From the NCBI RefSeq assembly GCF_008831285.2, contig NC_045140.1:4319528-4383527 (forward strand): a DNA stretch of 64,000 nucleotides, in the 5' to 3' direction. The DNA comes from Nymphaea colorata (lineage: Eukaryota; Streptophyta; Magnoliopsida; Nymphaeales; Nymphaeaceae). Below, piece after piece: positions 35,298-46,700 of this stretch. The notes beneath the pieces are model-generated. The model was not told where the DNA came from. It searched no databases and was given only the letters and a program-made list of their open reading frames with translations. Every line of letters starts with the position of its first letter. Position 1 is the first letter of the stretch. The position numbers were made by a program, and so were the translations under genes.

Positions 35298-37799
35298 ATG
35301 AGATTGCAGAGGTCTGTTCCTCTTCCCATTAAACGCTTATCCTGCCTTTGCTCATCATACCAGTCTTCCCGTTTAAGCTTTCCAGTTCATAGTTTTGGAG
35401 AAACTAGGCAGGAATTGGCCACCTTCTTGCAATCATGCGCCGCTACGAATTCTTCCATGGATGGGAAAAAAGCTCATGGAAGAACTGTACTTCTAGGCCT
35501 TTTGCCGGACATCTTTCTAGAGAACATCATCCTCAATGTGTACTCGAAAACTGGTTGTTTCAGGGAAGCACGCCAGTTGTTCGATGGAATGCGTCAGCGG
35601 AATCTCATATCATGGTCAACCATCATCTCCGGGTTTGCTCAGCATGGTCGTGGAGAGGAAGCTCTGCTACTCTACTCTCAGTTCCAAGCGACACATGAGA
35701 AGCCGAACCAGTTTGTTTTAGCTAGTGTTTTGCGGGCTTGTTCGGGGTTAGGCGCAGTGGAAGAGGCTGCCCAGTTGCATGATTATGCAATCAAAGCAGG
35801 TCTTTACGCTGATGTTTTTGTGGGTACGGCTCTAATTGATGTTTACACCAAGAATTGTTACATTGAAGAAGCTAGGTTGGTTTTCGAGGAATTACCTGTG
35901 AAGAATGCAGTTAGTTGGACGGCCATTATTGCTGGATACTCACTTGTTGGAAGGAGCGAGGTTTCAATTGAACTGTTTAGTCAGATGGTGAAAACCGATC
36001 TTCAGCCTGATAGGTACGTCCTCTCTAGTGTGATTAGTGCTTGTTCAGTTCTTTCATTGCTTGATCACGGCAAACAAATTCACGCATATATCACGAGGAA
36101 ACAATGTGAGTTAGACGTATTGGTAACTAATGTGCTTATTGATATGTACTCAAAATGTTCACAGTTGAGTATTGCACGTAAATTATTCAATCAAATGGTT
36201 GTTAGGAACGTGGTCTCATGGACTACAATGATTGCTGGTTACATGCAGAACTCTTTTGATTGGGACGCTCTACTGCTGTTCTCAATGATGAATAGACAGG
36301 GGTGGAGGCCAGACGGATATACTTGCACAGCTAGTCTCAATTCCTGCGGTGCGCTTGAGGATTTCAGCTTTGGTCAACAGATACATTGCTACACTATCAA
36401 GGCTAACATTGTCCAGGACGAATATGTCAATAATGGTCTTGTCGACATGTACTCAAAGTGCAACTCTGTAGCAGATGCTAGGAAAATATTCGATGCAATG
36501 ATCAACTATAACGTTGTTTCATTCAATGCAATGATTGAAGGGTATGCTCAACAAGGTGAGCTTCAAGAAGTGGTGGATCTTTTTAACCAGATGAGGTGGA
36601 CATCAGTGAAACTCAGCCTCTTGACGTTTGTCAGTGTGCTGGGAGCGTCATTATCGAGTACAGATCTATGGTTGAGTAGGCAAATTCATGTCCTCATGAT
36701 CAAGGAGGGAATGTCATTAGATCTTTATGCTGGAAGTGCTCTTGTCGATGTGTATTCCAAGTCTTCTAATGTGGATGATGCAAGATCTGTCTTTGAAGAA
36801 ATGCAAGAAAGGGATATTGTAGTGTGGAATGCAATGGTATCTGGTTATGCTCAAAATGCAAATGGTGAAGAGGCTCTCAAACTCCTCATAGAAATGCAGC
36901 ATGAAGGAATGGTTCCCGACAAATTTACTTATGTAGCTGGCTTTATTTCAGCCAGTCAATTGGCTTCCCTGCTGCATGGTTCGCAGCTCCATAACCATGT
37001 CATGAAGAATGGCCTAGATTCAGAGCCATTTGTTTCAAACGCTTTACTGGACATGTATGCAAAGTGTGGAAGCATTCAGGATGCCCGGAAACTTTTTGAT
37101 GCCATTTCAAGCAAAGATGTGGTCTGCTGGAATTCGATAATATCATGTTATGCTCAACATGGCCATGCTTTTGAAGCTTTTGTAATGTTTGAGAAAATGC
37201 AAGAAACAAGTATTGAACCCAACTATGTTACTTTTGTTGGAATTCTTTCTGCTTGTAGCCATGCTGGGCTTATTGAGACAGGGCTTCGACATTTCCATTC
37301 AATGAAGCACAAATTCAATATTGAACCTGGAATTGAACATTATGTTTGCATGGTTGATCTTTTAGGCAGAGCTGGCAAATTGGATGAAGTGAAGTTATTT
37401 TTGGAACAATTGCCAATTGTACCAGATGCAGTCATGTTGAGGAGTTTGCTTAGTGCGTGTAGAAAATTTGGAGACATCAATTTGGCAAAGCACACAGCTG
37501 AATTAGCTATAGCTACAGACCCAAGGGATAGTGGATCACGGATTATGCTTTCTAATATGTTTGCATCTGCAGGAATGTGGGCTGATGTGGAGAAAATCAG
37601 AAAAGGCATGAATCACAGTGGAATTGTAAAGGAAACTGGGTACAGTTGGATCGAAGTGAAGAATGAGGTGAATGCATTTGTGGCAAAAGACAAGACTCAT
37701 GGACAAGGTGAACTAATCTATTCAGTCCTAGGAGGATTGACCCTAAACATGAAAAGTATTGGATATGTTCCTGACACAGTGTTTCTTTGGCATGATTGA
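35298..37799 (+). CDS. PLS-class pentatricopeptide repeat protein, E/E+ type without DYW domain
   Basis: 833 aa, no introns, as usual for this family. Residues 1-40 form a basic, Arg/Ser-rich leader that could target mitochondria or plastid. PPR motifs run from about 71 to 700, with typical cores such as ALIDVYTKN, NVLIDMYSKC, ALLDMYAKCGSIQDARKLFD and SWTTMIAGY. The C-terminus (about 705-833) has the E and E+ segments (SACRKFGDINLAKHTAE, MLSNMFASAGMWADVEKIRK, GYSWIEVKNEVNAFVAKDKTH) and stops at GYVPDTVFLWHD, so the DYW cytidine deaminase domain is absent. Such proteins bind organellar RNA and usually recruit a separate deaminase for C-to-U editing. Over its length it resembles Arabidopsis At4g39530, of nearly equal size. 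A three-codon upstream frame (ATG at 35290) ends overlapping the start codon as ATGA. Confidence 0.95.
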   Translation: MRLQRSVPLPIKRLSCLCSSYQSSRLSFPVHSFGETRQELATFLQSCAATNSSMDGKKAHGRTVLLGLLPDIFLENIILNVYSKTGCFREARQLFDGMRQRNLISWSTIISGFAQHGRGEEALLLYSQFQATHEKPNQFVLASVLRACSGLGAVEEAAQLHDYAIKAGLYADVFVGTALIDVYTKNCYIEEARLVFEELPVKNAVSWTAIIAGYSLVGRSEVSIELFSQMVKTDLQPDRYVLSSVISACSVLSLLDHGKQIHAYITRKQCELDVLVTNVLIDMYSKCSQLSIARKLFNQMVVRNVVSWTTMIAGYMQNSFDWDALLLFSMMNRQGWRPDGYTCTASLNSCGALEDFSFGQQIHCYTIKANIVQDEYVNNGLVDMYSKCNSVADARKIFDAMINYNVVSFNAMIEGYAQQGELQEVVDLFNQMRWTSVKLSLLTFVSVLGASLSSTDLWLSRQIHVLMIKEGMSLDLYAGSALVDVYSKSSNVDDARSVFEEMQERDIVVWNAMVSGYAQNANGEEALKLLIEMQHEGMVPDKFTYVAGFISASQLASLLHGSQLHNHVMKNGLDSEPFVSNALLDMYAKCGSIQDARKLFDAISSKDVVCWNSIISCYAQHGHAFEAFVMFEKMQETSIEPNYVTFVGILSACSHAGLIETGLRHFHSMKHKFNIEPGIEHYVCMVDLLGRAGKLDEVKLFLEQLPIVPDAVMLRSLLSACRKFGDINLAKHTAELAIATDPRDSGSRIMLSNMFASAGMWADVEKIRKGMNHSGIVKETGYSWIEVKNEVNAFVAKDKTHGQGELIYSVLGGLTLNMKSIGYVPDTVFLWHD

Positions 37800-39272
37800 G
37801 AAAGATTTGGACATACAGCAAAATAAGTACTTTTGCAGTTTGTTCCTGACTTTAAACATGCTCATCTGAGAATCAGTAAGTTTTTGCCATGTTTTTGGAT
37901 GAATTGACTCGTTCATGTCCAAGGATGCTGCAAGTTAGTTGTTCAAGGACCTGAATTAGTTGTTAAAGATTCACTGGAAGGCCTACATCTTTGAAGTAAA
38001 ATATTTTCATATGTTTGGAATAGGTTGTTAGATGCATATATGAATTTTTTCTGAAGTAATTCAATTCTCAACAAGGGTTAAACTTGGGACAAAGAAAGAG
38101 GCCATTAGTCTCTGGGTCAACTGTTTTTTCCTGCCAGTTGACTGTTGCATGTAGAAGCTCATTCGATCAGTTTTAGCCTTTGCTTGATTTGAACCACGGG
38201 GGTGTTCCAGTTCTAAATTGCTCACTACATTTACACTTACCATTCTGTTGATTATACTTTTGAAGTTTGAAGCTACTGATGCTAATTGTGGGGAAGGATG
38301 CAAAATTGGTTCCTGAGTGTAAAAGTTGACAGCAAGTATGATTTGTTTGTAAAAGTATTTTACATTGTTAACATGGTAATGTGACCTGATGAGGTGAGGC
38401 GAGATACTTGGGAATTGCTGTTCATAACAGTGCCAGTTATCTATGGTTTGTTTTTTTTTTTTTTAAGGATACTTGTAATAATGAAAAGATGAAGGCAAAA
38501 ACAAAAATTTGTTACTGTAGTGTAGACACTACAAAGCCTGTCTGTCTTTCTCTTGTATATCTAGAAGTTAATTAGATCCTAACACTCAACTATGGGACAC
38601 TTGATTAATTGTTTTTTGAGTTGTCTCAAACAATAGTTGCTAGGATATTCTGTTTCCCATATTGACCATTTGAGAAGTTCTAACAACCTTGACAATTGAG
38701 TCTCTCTCCCGTTGAATTCTCAACTGCTCACTGTAAGCATTTATATGGCAAAGAGATGGTGAGCAGGATCAGCTGTATCATTTATACAAAGATAAAGAGA
38801 ATTAGACTTTCTCCTGATGATAAGATTTGGCTGATGAACAAAAGAGACCATGCCTGCCCCAGCATTGGCTAGGGGCTGTGACGCATGACCGGACACACTT
38901 ATCCGACAACACTGATATGAAGTGGCCTGCCATTCCGACAAAGGTTCTGTTCCATTCATTTTGTTAGTATGTTTTGTTTTGGGTTTCAAGTTGAAAAAGG
39001 TCAACAGTTTTGTACTCGAAGTGCTTTCCTTTGCATAATCTGGTAAGGGGCTGCCAATGTTCAGAACATCACTGCACCAAGCAAGGATCCTTTATAGACA
39101 CCCTAATGCAATATTTGTCATATACAAAAGCACACCTAGATGTTCTGAATCTTCAAGGGTCTCTTTTACAAACGTACTGAAGACATGCACACAGAAAAGT
39201 CGCAGCAAATAAATACACTTTCGTACTTTGAAGTGATGGTTCAGATCTTTCTATTGCGAAGCAATCAGCTCT
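37800..39272. other. Intergenic, no gene seen
   Basis: 3' flank of the PPR gene and unclassified sequence. No protein-like frame and no clear repeat. Confidence 0.5.
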
Positions 39273-39572
39273 TCAAATGCCAGGAAAAGGAAATGAGTTC
39301 ATGAACTGGAAGGCAGGCCGTGCAGAGCAGTATGATTCCCAAAGCCTCCTGTCAAGTAAGGCCTTCTTGATCTGGTGGAGTAGTATCACCATAGACCGGA
39401 AGCGCAAGCACAAGCACCGACGGCCAACACGAAAGCCTAGCACCAGTCTCCTCTTCTTGTTTCCTAACCGCACCGTGCTGACTCTCCGGCGGCGCTGCCA
39501 CCCATGAGAAGATGCAAAGAGCTTGTTTTTTCCATAATATGACGACTGATCAAGTGCCATAGCTCTCGGCAT
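39273..39572 (-). CDS. Possible small basic plant protein, unrecognised
   Basis: 99 aa if started at the methionine at 39572; the frame extends to an ATG at 39623, and another Met lies at 39560. The region is clearly richer in GC than its surroundings. The protein is strongly basic (GWQRRRRVSTVRLGNKKRRL, then GFRVGRRCLCLRFRS), continues with MVILLHQIKKALLDRRLWES, and ends FMNSFPFPGI. A minus-strand TATAAA at about 39624-39629 lies too close to the first ATG, so transcription would begin near 39595 and the start at 39572 is favoured. I do not recognise the family and see no targeting signal. The opposite strand also has an open frame, so coding is not certain. Confidence 0.45.
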   Translation of the reverse strand: MPRAMALDQSSYYGKNKLFASSHGWQRRRRVSTVRLGNKKRRLVLGFRVGRRCLCLRFRSMVILLHQIKKALLDRRLWESYCSARPAFQFMNSFPFPGI

Positions 39573-39659
39573 TTTTGAACTACCACGCAACACTATTATG
39601 GCTCTGGAGCTCCTCCATTGCATGTTTATAGCTTACACAAACAATAAAGCCACTGATAG

Positions 39660-41028
39660 CCATGTTTTTTTAAGAAAACTTAGATTCTCTGGTTCTTCAT
39701 GATCATAATGATGAAGAAGCCTACTTTCCTTTTCTTCTTTTTAAATTGCTGGTGAAAATTGAAATGATTGGCATCATTGAAATACTATTGAGGCATCAAT
39801 ATTCATATGATGATTGATGCTAGTTGCCACCTGCATAGGTCTTTTTTATATGTGATCTTGCTATATATTTTAAGAGAGCCTACTAGACATAGCATAATAA
39901 TATATGAAGTGACTTTAGAAAAAATAAAATGCCGTATCAGAATAAAGGCCTACTCTTTTTTGTTGTTTCTTGTTGCAGATATGCTCATGATAGATAATTT
40001 GACTTGCTCATTGCTCAAACATAATGTTGTTCAACAATTTATAGAAACTGCCGAGTTCAACCAATTTTTGAATTTCGTGCAGATAAGTGTTCCAACATTT
40101 TAAAAACTGTGATGTCGCCCACCTCCATAACTACACATCTATCTTGACAAAAAAATTTATCTATTATAGTAATCCAAAGATGGGGCTACCTACTCCTTTT
40201 CTTCTTATTTGATTTCCTCTTTTGCATTTATATTTCTGTTGGGATCAGTATGGGACTTCGAAAGGTGAATATTTTTCTGCTGAGAGAAACGTTCAATCTC
40301 TTGCGAATCTGTCAAGGAAAGTTGGTCCAATTAAGACATTCTTTCTCAAGATACCAAAATTTACTTTTGACATAAATATACTTTGGTCATCATATGGGCA
40401 ACGACTTATCACCAATAAAGATTTATGACTACATTTAACAATCTTTCAGTTTAACTTATTGTGGTTAGAATATTAATTTCGGCGCTGGTTAGGTGGCGAT
40501 TGCTGAAACTTATTAAGGCATATGCGCTCATCTGCCAAAACTCCTTCTAAATGCATATTGCATTATCGTCATTGGTTGGTCTCATTAACTATTTTTTAAG
40601 GCCACCCACCAAGAGTGCCTCAATAAATGTTGGTGACAACAAGGGCTAAGCTGGGTTTGGGCCTGGCCAGGTCTGTCCAAATCCGGAATGGGGTTGATGG
40701 TAGCCAAGCTCAAGTCGGTCTTATCAAGACTGCCCAGACCTAACTCCATCATGGTAACCAGTTTGCCCAACCTGGACTGAACCGACCCGACCAAAATCGA
40801 GCAATACGCAGGCTTGTGACACCCGCTGCTTGTCATAAAAATGGATGGAACGTGCTTTGGTAGATTACATGATGAAAATTTTCCAAGCAAACACTCCGAA
40901 TTTCTCAGTGGTATAACAAAAAAACTCTTATTATGATAAAGCTATAAAAGAATATTAAAAAAAATACGTTTTACCAGAGTTCTGTGGTGGGTATAAGTTT
41001 GATGATGAATGAAGAGTGTGTGTGTGTG

Positions 41029-41091
<63 letters not shown>

Positions 41092-41920
41092 GTATCTATC
41101 TTTTTCAGCGTTGTACCGTTATTTATTAACAATAATAAGTGATAGTTATGTTATTAAAAGATCCATACAAATAGTGTTAATTATGTTGATGATAATGCTA
41201 GTAGCTTTACATGAAGTCATGTGCAGGCACTGGTTGGAGTGGTTGGAAAGCTTGGCTTGCAAGGATGTGCTTGTGAGATTTGCCACAATCATTAGGTGTT
41301 TGCTATTTTTTCTTCCTTTTTCGGCATTAATGGATTAATCAAAATTTAGTTTTTATATTTTTTATTAGTCCATGAGCGATGAACTTATGATTGTTGTGAT
41401 GATGTTATTTCTCTTTGCAGCTTTATTGGCATGCCATCCTGGCCAGAGAACGTGCAAATATGCTTCTACTTTCTTACTTTTCCTTCTGTTATTTATATTT
41501 CTTGCGGCACGTAGGGCCATTCTGCACTTTTCTTAATTTCTATATGTATATCGAATTTTCATCTGTTGCTTTCCTAAATATGCTTTTTATATGTTTCCTT
41601 TAGTATTTTAATCTACTCTTCATAATTGTAACAATATAAATAGATTTACAATATATGGCAAAGTAAGAATGAAAAAAAAATCTGGAAAATTAGATTTCTA
41701 GATTTTGAATTTCGCAAGACAAAAATTAAGCTAGGACTGTTAACTTTTTAAACCATGTGAAACCTAATCTATAAAGTTTCACATTTTGCATCTATGGATT
41801 TTATATAAAACGGTGCTTACAAAGCGTGAAAGCCAAGAAGCACTAGGAGGCATGATTGATCGTTTATTTGTATATATATGTCATGCGTTGTTCTTGTTAT
41901 ATGTAAAACTAAGGCTTCTT
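39660..41920. other. Intergenic, no gene seen
   Basis: AT-rich, with a GC-rich repeat-like patch at 40640-40800 (GGGCCTGGCCAGGTCTG) that may be a degenerate copy of the element at 23.3 kb. No gene. Confidence 0.5.
41015..41088. repeat. Compound (GT)n-(CT)n-(TA)n microsatellite
   Basis: GT units, then CT units to 41059, then TA units to 41088, in the same CT-then-TA order as the arrays at 10.8 and 63.5 kb. Confidence 0.95.
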
Positions 41921-42141
41921 CGCACCTCAGTTATCTTTCTTTAATATTTCCTTGATGTAAAGGGAGTTCATGTACAACAGAAGGGAAGAAAAATAGTCGG
42001 TCATCCTACAGCAGTTACTCCAGTCAGAAGGGAACACGCCATTACTCCTTTTTGATTGGGAGACAAACTTGTAGAGAATAGGAGAGCGAGGAGATGCACC
42101 GTTATTCAGAGGGTGTTTAGACGTGAGGTTAGCCTTGTACA

Positions 42142-42357
42142 AATAAAGGGAATACACAACTATCCCATCTCTGTGTTGAACTCCTTTCTTCTCCAAAATG
42201 CTGAGAATCAAAAGCCATCTTGTGTTTCCTCAAGGGCAGAGACCAGACAATAAAGGGAATACACAACTATCCCATCTCTGTGTTGAACTCCTTTCTTCTC
42301 CAAAATGCTGAGAATCAAAAGCCATCTTGTGTTTCCTCAAGGGCAGAGACCAGACAA
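42142..42357. repeat. Perfect 107-bp tandem duplication
   Basis: The segment beginning AATAAAGGGAATACACAACT and ending GGGCAGAGACCAGACAA occurs twice with period 107 and no mismatch that I can see. It may lie in the 3' part of the doubtful minus-strand locus upstream. Confidence 0.95.
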
Positions 42358-42591
42358 TGGCTCCGTTCGTCTGGCAGCAGTCTGTTATATGCAACCAAGC
42401 TTGAAAGAGCATAAGCAATCTTGTATTTTCATCTATTGCATCTCTTTGCGGCAAACACTGAAATGGTGCACATTTTTTCAGTGTTATGGAGGCGCCCTCA
42501 CCATTGGCCAATGTTTCTCCATGTGCGATCAGGATTGAGGTGCTTGTTCGTTTGGCCATGAAGACGAAAAGACGATTCAAGAAGCAGAAGT

Positions 42592-42879
42592 TTGCAAGAT
42601 CACGTAGTTGCCCACCGAAGAATGGTGACTACAATAGGCATAGCTCCTGCCATGACGGTGATGACATCTGCCAAAATAGCACAGCCGACTAAGATCAGAA
42701 AAGCCCCTATTACCAGGTATAGCCCATGGTTTGGTAGCAGGAGAATTTCTGAGCATGATTAGACAGTGAACCATGTTTGAGACATAAAGGGTAAGGCTTA
42801 GCAGATATAACAAGGTGCCAGTGTCCAGGCAGAGAAAAACAAACATGTCTATGGCCAAGGGAGTTCCAGTTCCACCTGT

Positions 42880-42921
<42 letters not shown>

Positions 42922-43056
42922 AGTCGGATACACGTACCCACATGACTTGGAACCAATAAAACTTACTGCAAGAGAACCCCCTCTATCTGTGCCAAGCATG
43001 GCTTGCCTCCCAGATAAAAATGACGCATTTTCGTGATTTTCAAGGAAATTTTCCAT
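42592..43056 (-). pseudogene. Doubtful membrane-protein-like locus, possibly a decayed or intron-containing gene
   Basis: The minus strand from 43056 encodes MENFLENHENASFLSGRQAM followed by LGTDRGGSLA, with strong donor-like GCAGTAAGT just after. A (CT)n tract ending TTTACAG, like a 3' splice site, lies at about 42879-42916. Beyond it one frame encodes a hydrophobic stretch (GTLLYLLSLTLYVSNMVHC), and a different frame further on encodes another (VIGAFLILVGCAILADVITV) ending in TGA at about 42592. I could not join these with consensus splice sites, so this is either a pseudogene, a gene with a model I cannot resolve, or chance. Family not recognised. Confidence 0.3.
42880..42917. repeat. (GA)n microsatellite
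   Basis: About 18 GA units; on the minus strand it forms a CT tract before TTTACAG... read as a possible polypyrimidine tract in the doubtful locus. Confidence 0.95.
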
Positions 43057-43059
43057 TAA

Positions 43060-43758
43060 GGATCATCCATAGCATAATCGAAAAATGAATCACTTTCTCG
43101 CTTGCCTCATACAGTCTATATATTTTACCAGCTCCCATGCAGGGGCCCTTGAGTCAAATCATATTATACTAGAACTTATAGAAGCTTAATTATAAGTTTT
43201 GTCTTTTTCTCTAACATTCTAATCAGAGTTAAAGAGCAAATGCAAAGGCCTATATTTGACAGTTATAGGTAAAACGTACAATTATCAAGAAAACCACCAT
43301 GCCCTTTTGTAATTCTTAGTGAAAGAGAGGACGTTGAACGGAAATTTTCCCTTCTTCAAATTGCAAACTTTGTTGTTTGTCTCGTATCAAATTGGTATAT
43401 TCAAACTAAAAATTTATTACATAAACTATATAGATCACATATACATATTCCACCATCCCAATTGGATAGTTTTTGAGTTGGTGCACAGCGCAGAGAGACA
43501 TGCATACACATGTATCAGAAATGCATGCACATGTACCTCTCACGTGAGAGCGCTAGCACGCACGCACCACACAGACACTGTCGACTTCATTGTCTCAAGA
43601 CTGAACAAATATATACAGTAATTCTAAAATATAACCGCTACAATTTTTGTATAGACAACCCCAAATATCAAAAATCAAATGGGATTCAGGCACCGGAGCA
43701 ATATTTAACAAAAATGAAACAACATGAAAAAAAAAAAAGAATATCAAGACTCGAAAGT
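43060..43758. other. Intergenic, fimbrin 3' flank
   Basis: No gene seen. The part next to 43759 is presumably the fimbrin 3' UTR. Confidence 0.5.
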
Positions 43759-46700
43759 TTATATCTGGTTTTCTTGCATTTCACTGGATTCCCTGTTAAT
43801 ATTGTCTTCTAGCGAAGTCTCAGATGCACTGTCATCAATGGTCAAAGTTGAAAGGCTTTCGACTGAGCTACCGTTTTCACTATCAGAAATCATTGAAGAT
43901 GTTTCTTCTGATGGCTGCTTCAAGCTCCAATACATGATACTAGCTGTTAAGGTAAGCAACATTTTCTGGTTCACCTGTCAAGCACCCCCACCCACAGGAG
44001 GAAAAAAAAAAGGATATTTAGCATATATTTAGCATGCCAATGGAATCTGTTCAAGACATCGATAAACAACAGAGAGAAAATGTAATAGACTGGCAAACTA
44101 GTAACCTCTGTAATGTCTTCAGGCAACAAGAAAATGGAGCACCCCATTTTTCTTGCAACACTAATGATGTAGGTTGCGTTCAGCTTCTTCTCTGCATCTG
44201 CACAGTTGACAAATTCATTATCACCCTACAAGATGTCACTCCAGAGTTGCCTAAACAGTATAAAACCTGGTAAACTACAGGTCAATGATTCAATTTTCAT
44301 ATACTATTCATGGGCATCAAGTTCTACTATCTTCATTGCAAATGATAATTAGTAGATGGACCGAGGATATCTTAGCATTTGATCCTTAACCCTGGTTAAC
44401 AAGTCCCTTATTCCTTATTGGTCAGTACCTCCATTGACGCCCATTCAGTGGTTTAGCATACTAGACTGTATAGGAAGAATTAAACAAAAAGATCAAATTT
44501 GGAACCAAGCTGATGAAATCATTATCTGATCTTTATGTGAACCTCATCATTTTTTCCTCAAGGAACGACTTGTTTCAGTTTCATGGAGCACAAGAGGATC
44601 CAACAAAATGAAGACATGGCATGATTCTTTCAGAAGATCATATCATGCTGTCAAATTCCCAAGGCGGTTAAGTGTGCAGTGTTTTGCTCATCATCTTTTA
44701 AGAAAGTCAAGAAAAAATGTGGACTCCAGTTGTCAAGTGTGGCGTTTTTTTCTTCACTTACTTTCCAGCTCGCTTCAGCTGAATTGAGAAGGGAGTTTCC
44801 TGTGTTTCCAGGTGATCTTTTCCATGGAAAAGCAAGTAAAACAGATGGCTCCAAGGGATTTATGAGAAAGATTACCTTTAGTCCCAATTATACCACATAA
44901 GTAGCAGACATGGTCAAAATATAGTATTGAAAGTGTTCATCCATTAAAGAAACTACAAAACACGACAGTTTCTCTTAACTGAGCATGGACAATTCCTATA
45001 ACAAAATTAACATATGGAAAGTTGGAAAGGCATACATTTTTGCCAGTGATGAAGTCTATGATAATAAAAAGATAATTTACCGTTTTCTCCTTTGGTAACA
45101 AGTTTCCAGTCAACCACTCTTGGCTCCACTGAGCTAAGAAGCTCAAGGAAGAATATTCCATTTGCAAGACTCTTGTCCTGTAAATTTGTCAAACAGCGGG
45201 CATATGATTAGTTTAACCCCCAAAAATAAATACAGAATGGATGGAAGAAGTACTCCAACATCAGAGAGCCTGCAGTTTGGATGAAAGCTTATGATACCTT
45301 GAAACTCTCCATCTTAGAAGTTCTCCCTGAGCTCTTAACTTTGGAATTAGCCCATCTCAGAATATCTAAATCTGTTACCTCCTTCCCATTGGAATGATGT
45401 TGCAGATTCTTTAGAAGCTGGAGAATGTTGTAGCGCATCAATTGCCACAAGAAAGCTGAACAAAATAAACAAAAGCAAAAAGTGAACAATGTTGGCAACA
45501 ATTCATATCATACTTTACAGTGATCATTACATAGTAGTGCTCTTTATGACTTAAGCAAAGCCTTAAGCTGCATGATCATATCTCCACTGAGTTTATATGA
45601 GCTAAAAATTCTCAAATGTTTAATGAAGAGCAACAATTATACTTAACATTTAGATGTTTAATATTCCAGAAAACTAAGAGTTGCGCCAAAAGAAGACACA
45701 GCATGAGGCATAAGACACTGGGAAAAAATTCAGTTACTTATGATGAGGAGCAGGACTGAGGTGGTTCAAGGTGTAGCTCATTTTAGAGTCTGTTGAAAAC
45801 TCAAAAATGTAAAAGAACTAAAAAATTTCTCAGGGGAAAGCCTGAGAATTTTTGCATGTAATACTTCTTGCTTGCAATGGGGTACCAGTCTCATATTTTT
45901 CAAATTTTAGGTATAAAAAGAGTTTCATTTAGAGTGGTTTTGCTATTTAAAATGGTTGTGTCAAATAGTTAAGATTCCATAAAGCTTTTAACGAAAAAAG
46001 AAATCAATATAGTTCACAAGTCACAAACCATAATTCACCAAAAAATGCAAAACCAAAATATTTCAGGGTAGAAAATTGTTCAGCTTAATTGGTCCATATT
46101 CGATGTATGCCATGATATGAGTAGTTAAAATGATTAGCTAATAGGCTGACGCCCAGAAACTAGACCCCCTAGAAAGTCCACCCAGTACCCAAATGGAATT
46201 GCTCAGTCTAATTGCCATAAAAAACCCTAAGTTAAAAACTAATATTAAATTAACGAATTTCAAAAAACCTACATTAGCAATGGATAAACCCCATAGATTT
46301 AAAAAGTCTGTAACAAAACACAAGAAAAAAAGAAAGAAAAGGGACACTCAGGTAGGCAATAAAACCATTAGAAGATCACATTTCAACTTGATTGGAAGCT
46401 TTATTGCATTAAAGAAATGAAATTTTACCGTGTCCAGGAAAAGGAAGAAAAGTTCAGATTTGGGTCTTCTTATGATTCCAAAAGCATCAACGTTAGTTTT
46501 TTTCTTTTTACTTCATGAATTGAGCCTTTAAAAGGAAGAGGGGAGTGTGACGTGATGAACAAGCTTCACATTCTGAAGGAGGAAGAAACCTTGAAGTGTC
46601 TTAACACACACAGGGCAATTACCCCTGTAACAACTAAATGTAAAAGGTATAGACAAATATTTACCAAGAATAAGTTTCTTGTTTCCTTGTACAATGTCAT

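Noticed and set aside
42230-42580. 116-codon minus-strand frame over the 107-bp tandem repeat
   Set aside because: It includes one repeat unit, has no recognisable motif, and the same repeat is open on the other strand.
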